Origin: Planococcus citri
Lineage: Eukaryota > Arthropoda > Insecta > Hemiptera > Pseudococcidae
Length of the DNA: 64,000 bases
Reading direction: 5' to 3'
NCBI RefSeq assembly: GCF_950023065.1
Contig: NC_088679.1
Location: 46,128,001 to 46,192,000, forward strand
This document shows, one piece after another, positions 62,601 through 64,000 of this stretch. A program made the translations under genes and the position numbers. Within the stretch, counting starts at the first letter, position 1, and every line of letters begins with the position of its first letter. A model generated the notes under the pieces. It had not been told where the DNA came from. It was given only the letters and a program-made list of their open reading frames with translations, and searched no databases.

Positions 62601-64000
62601 CAAATCGTAAACAAGGAACGGTATGCTATGATAAATTCCGAAAATAATCAGAGAAAAAAGTCACCCACTTTCCAATTTCATTTCTCCGATCAACGAGATG
62701 ACCCAGTTGAACTGTTACGTAATGTAATTGAATATTTTATTAGTGATGCATAACGTCGGATTCGTATAGTACTGCCAATTCCTCATATTCTGCGTCTTAA
62801 TGTCTCAACTATGTTTGTGTGAACCGTAATGAAAATCAAAATATAAAGCATATACTTTCTTAAGGATGTTCAAGTTCTTTGTGTTTCCCCTCTTGAATAA
62901 AGAACATTGGGGAAAATGATAGGAGAAAAAAAGAACACAGGAGCACACATATTTGGATCTTCAAGTGCACAACTTTTTTTTCACCATCTATTTATGTATT
63001 GCCTGAATTTTGAAATGATTCTTGTGTTTTTTGATTCGCCCTTAATTCAGCCATAATCCTAAGTACCTACTTGGCCCTTGGCGAAAAAAAAAATCAAAAA
63101 TAAGAAAACGCCAACATTGAAATAATTTGCATACATTTGTAGTTCCTGGCAACTTAAATCCATTATGACCTTGAAAAAATATAAAAATTTCTCCACTTTT
63201 TCCGGGAAATGGATCAATTTCCCCGACTCTTTCCCAAATTCCTGAACAGTATTGGCGCTACTCGAAATAAAAAATAGGAAAAAATGGCTAATTAGAAGAC
63301 GAAGAAGATGAGAACAATAAACAAACTTCAGTATAACCGGTTTCAACGAGTTAACACCTGTACCACTTGATGCTTCGGTATTCAGTGATGTTGAATTGAT
63401 AGCGCGGCAAACAAGTTTAACGGTGAAAGATCCCGGTAGAATGAGCCGATCAAGACAATTGTCGACGAGAGAGAGTACTTACACCAAAACATCGTCACCA
63501 ATTACGAATACAGTACAAGTATACTTCTAGTACATAGGTTGACGCGCGTCTAGGAAAGAGCGAGAGCGGCGAAGAAGGGTGTTAACATTGAATTGAATGA
63601 TGCAGTAACACCATACATCTCTGTTCTGACATCGCTTCTTAATTCTTTGAAGATTCTATCGACTCGTCAAGAGCATTGCACGCCCGACTTTGCAATAATG
63701 TATGTAGATAGGCTATAGGCAAGGCACTATAAGCAGTACGTTTACATTCGCGTATCACGAGCCCGCGAGCTGTTTCGTTAACTCGGCGCAATAAATCGAC
63801 GTCTTATTATTTTTTAATTGTAGCACCGTTAATATCCTTCCAATTTTTTCAACTTCCTTTTTATAAACTTTGCATAATTGTTTGATTTTTCACGGTCAAC
63901 ATTACGGAGAAATGTTTTGAAAAATTTCATTGCTGGATTGAGGATATGAAGTGCATTATTAGAATGCTAAGAATCTACCTAATTTACCTGTTCTAATTTT
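59641..64000. other. probable UNC-93 intron, no exon seen
   Basis: A G run lies at 60242-60250 and a (CTTT) simple repeat at 61440-61457. About 63330-63800 is CpG-richer (TTGACGCGCGTCTAGG near 63539, ACGAGCCCGCGAGCTG near 63757), which could be a regulatory block. No gene recognised. Confidence 0.45.

Overview
The window looks like AT-rich, gene-poor nuclear DNA from an insect. Three things in the sequence point there: spliceosomal introns with GT...AG borders, an animal UNC-93-type membrane protein gene, and a Ty1/copia retrotransposon whose primer-binding site resembles that of Drosophila copia. Short GTAGGTA/TACCTAC words are scattered everywhere. A hemipteran such as a scale insect or mealybug is my guess, but that is an impression and not proved.

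Only two protein-coding units are convincing. The first is a complete 4.5-kb Ty1/copia element on the minus strand (18698-23216). It has two 182-bp LTRs that look identical, a 5-bp target duplication (AAAAT), a primer-binding site, a polypurine tract, and one uninterrupted gag-pol frame of 1292 codons with all catalytic motifs. It appears to be a young, possibly active insertion. The second is the 5' part of a plus-strand UNC-93-like transporter gene. Two coding exons are visible (55935-56622 and 57570-57792). The rest must lie to the right, because the second exon ends in a splice donor and no further homologous exon is visible before base 64000.

Layout: 1-4.6 kb has no gene; 4.65-6.31 kb is a large foldback element; 7-10 kb holds degraded repeat fragments; 10.26-10.73 kb is a 235-bp tandem duplication; 13.74-14.44 kb is a foldback element with perfect 38-bp terminal inverted repeats; 18.7-23.2 kb is the copia element; 28.5-28.9 kb is a degenerate 30-bp minisatellite; 30.7-31.0 kb is a CpG-richer block ending in a splice-donor-like site; 39.2-39.9 kb is another foldback element, related to one inside the UNC-93 intron; 42.44-42.66 kb carries six copies of a GC-rich 26-bp module in alternating orientation; 45.8-50.1 kb has several CpG-richer, promoter-like blocks and a palindromic element; 55.1-57.8 kb is the UNC-93 gene start; 59.2-59.64 kb is a further palindromic element; the remainder is intronic or intergenic.

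The dominant theme is self-complementary DNA: at least six independent foldback or hairpin-forming repeats in 64 kb. Apart from the transposon there is no gene cluster and no evidence of a multi-gene system. The most unusual items are the nested 26-bp inverted module array, the foldback families, and the copia LTR with a non-canonical 3' terminus.
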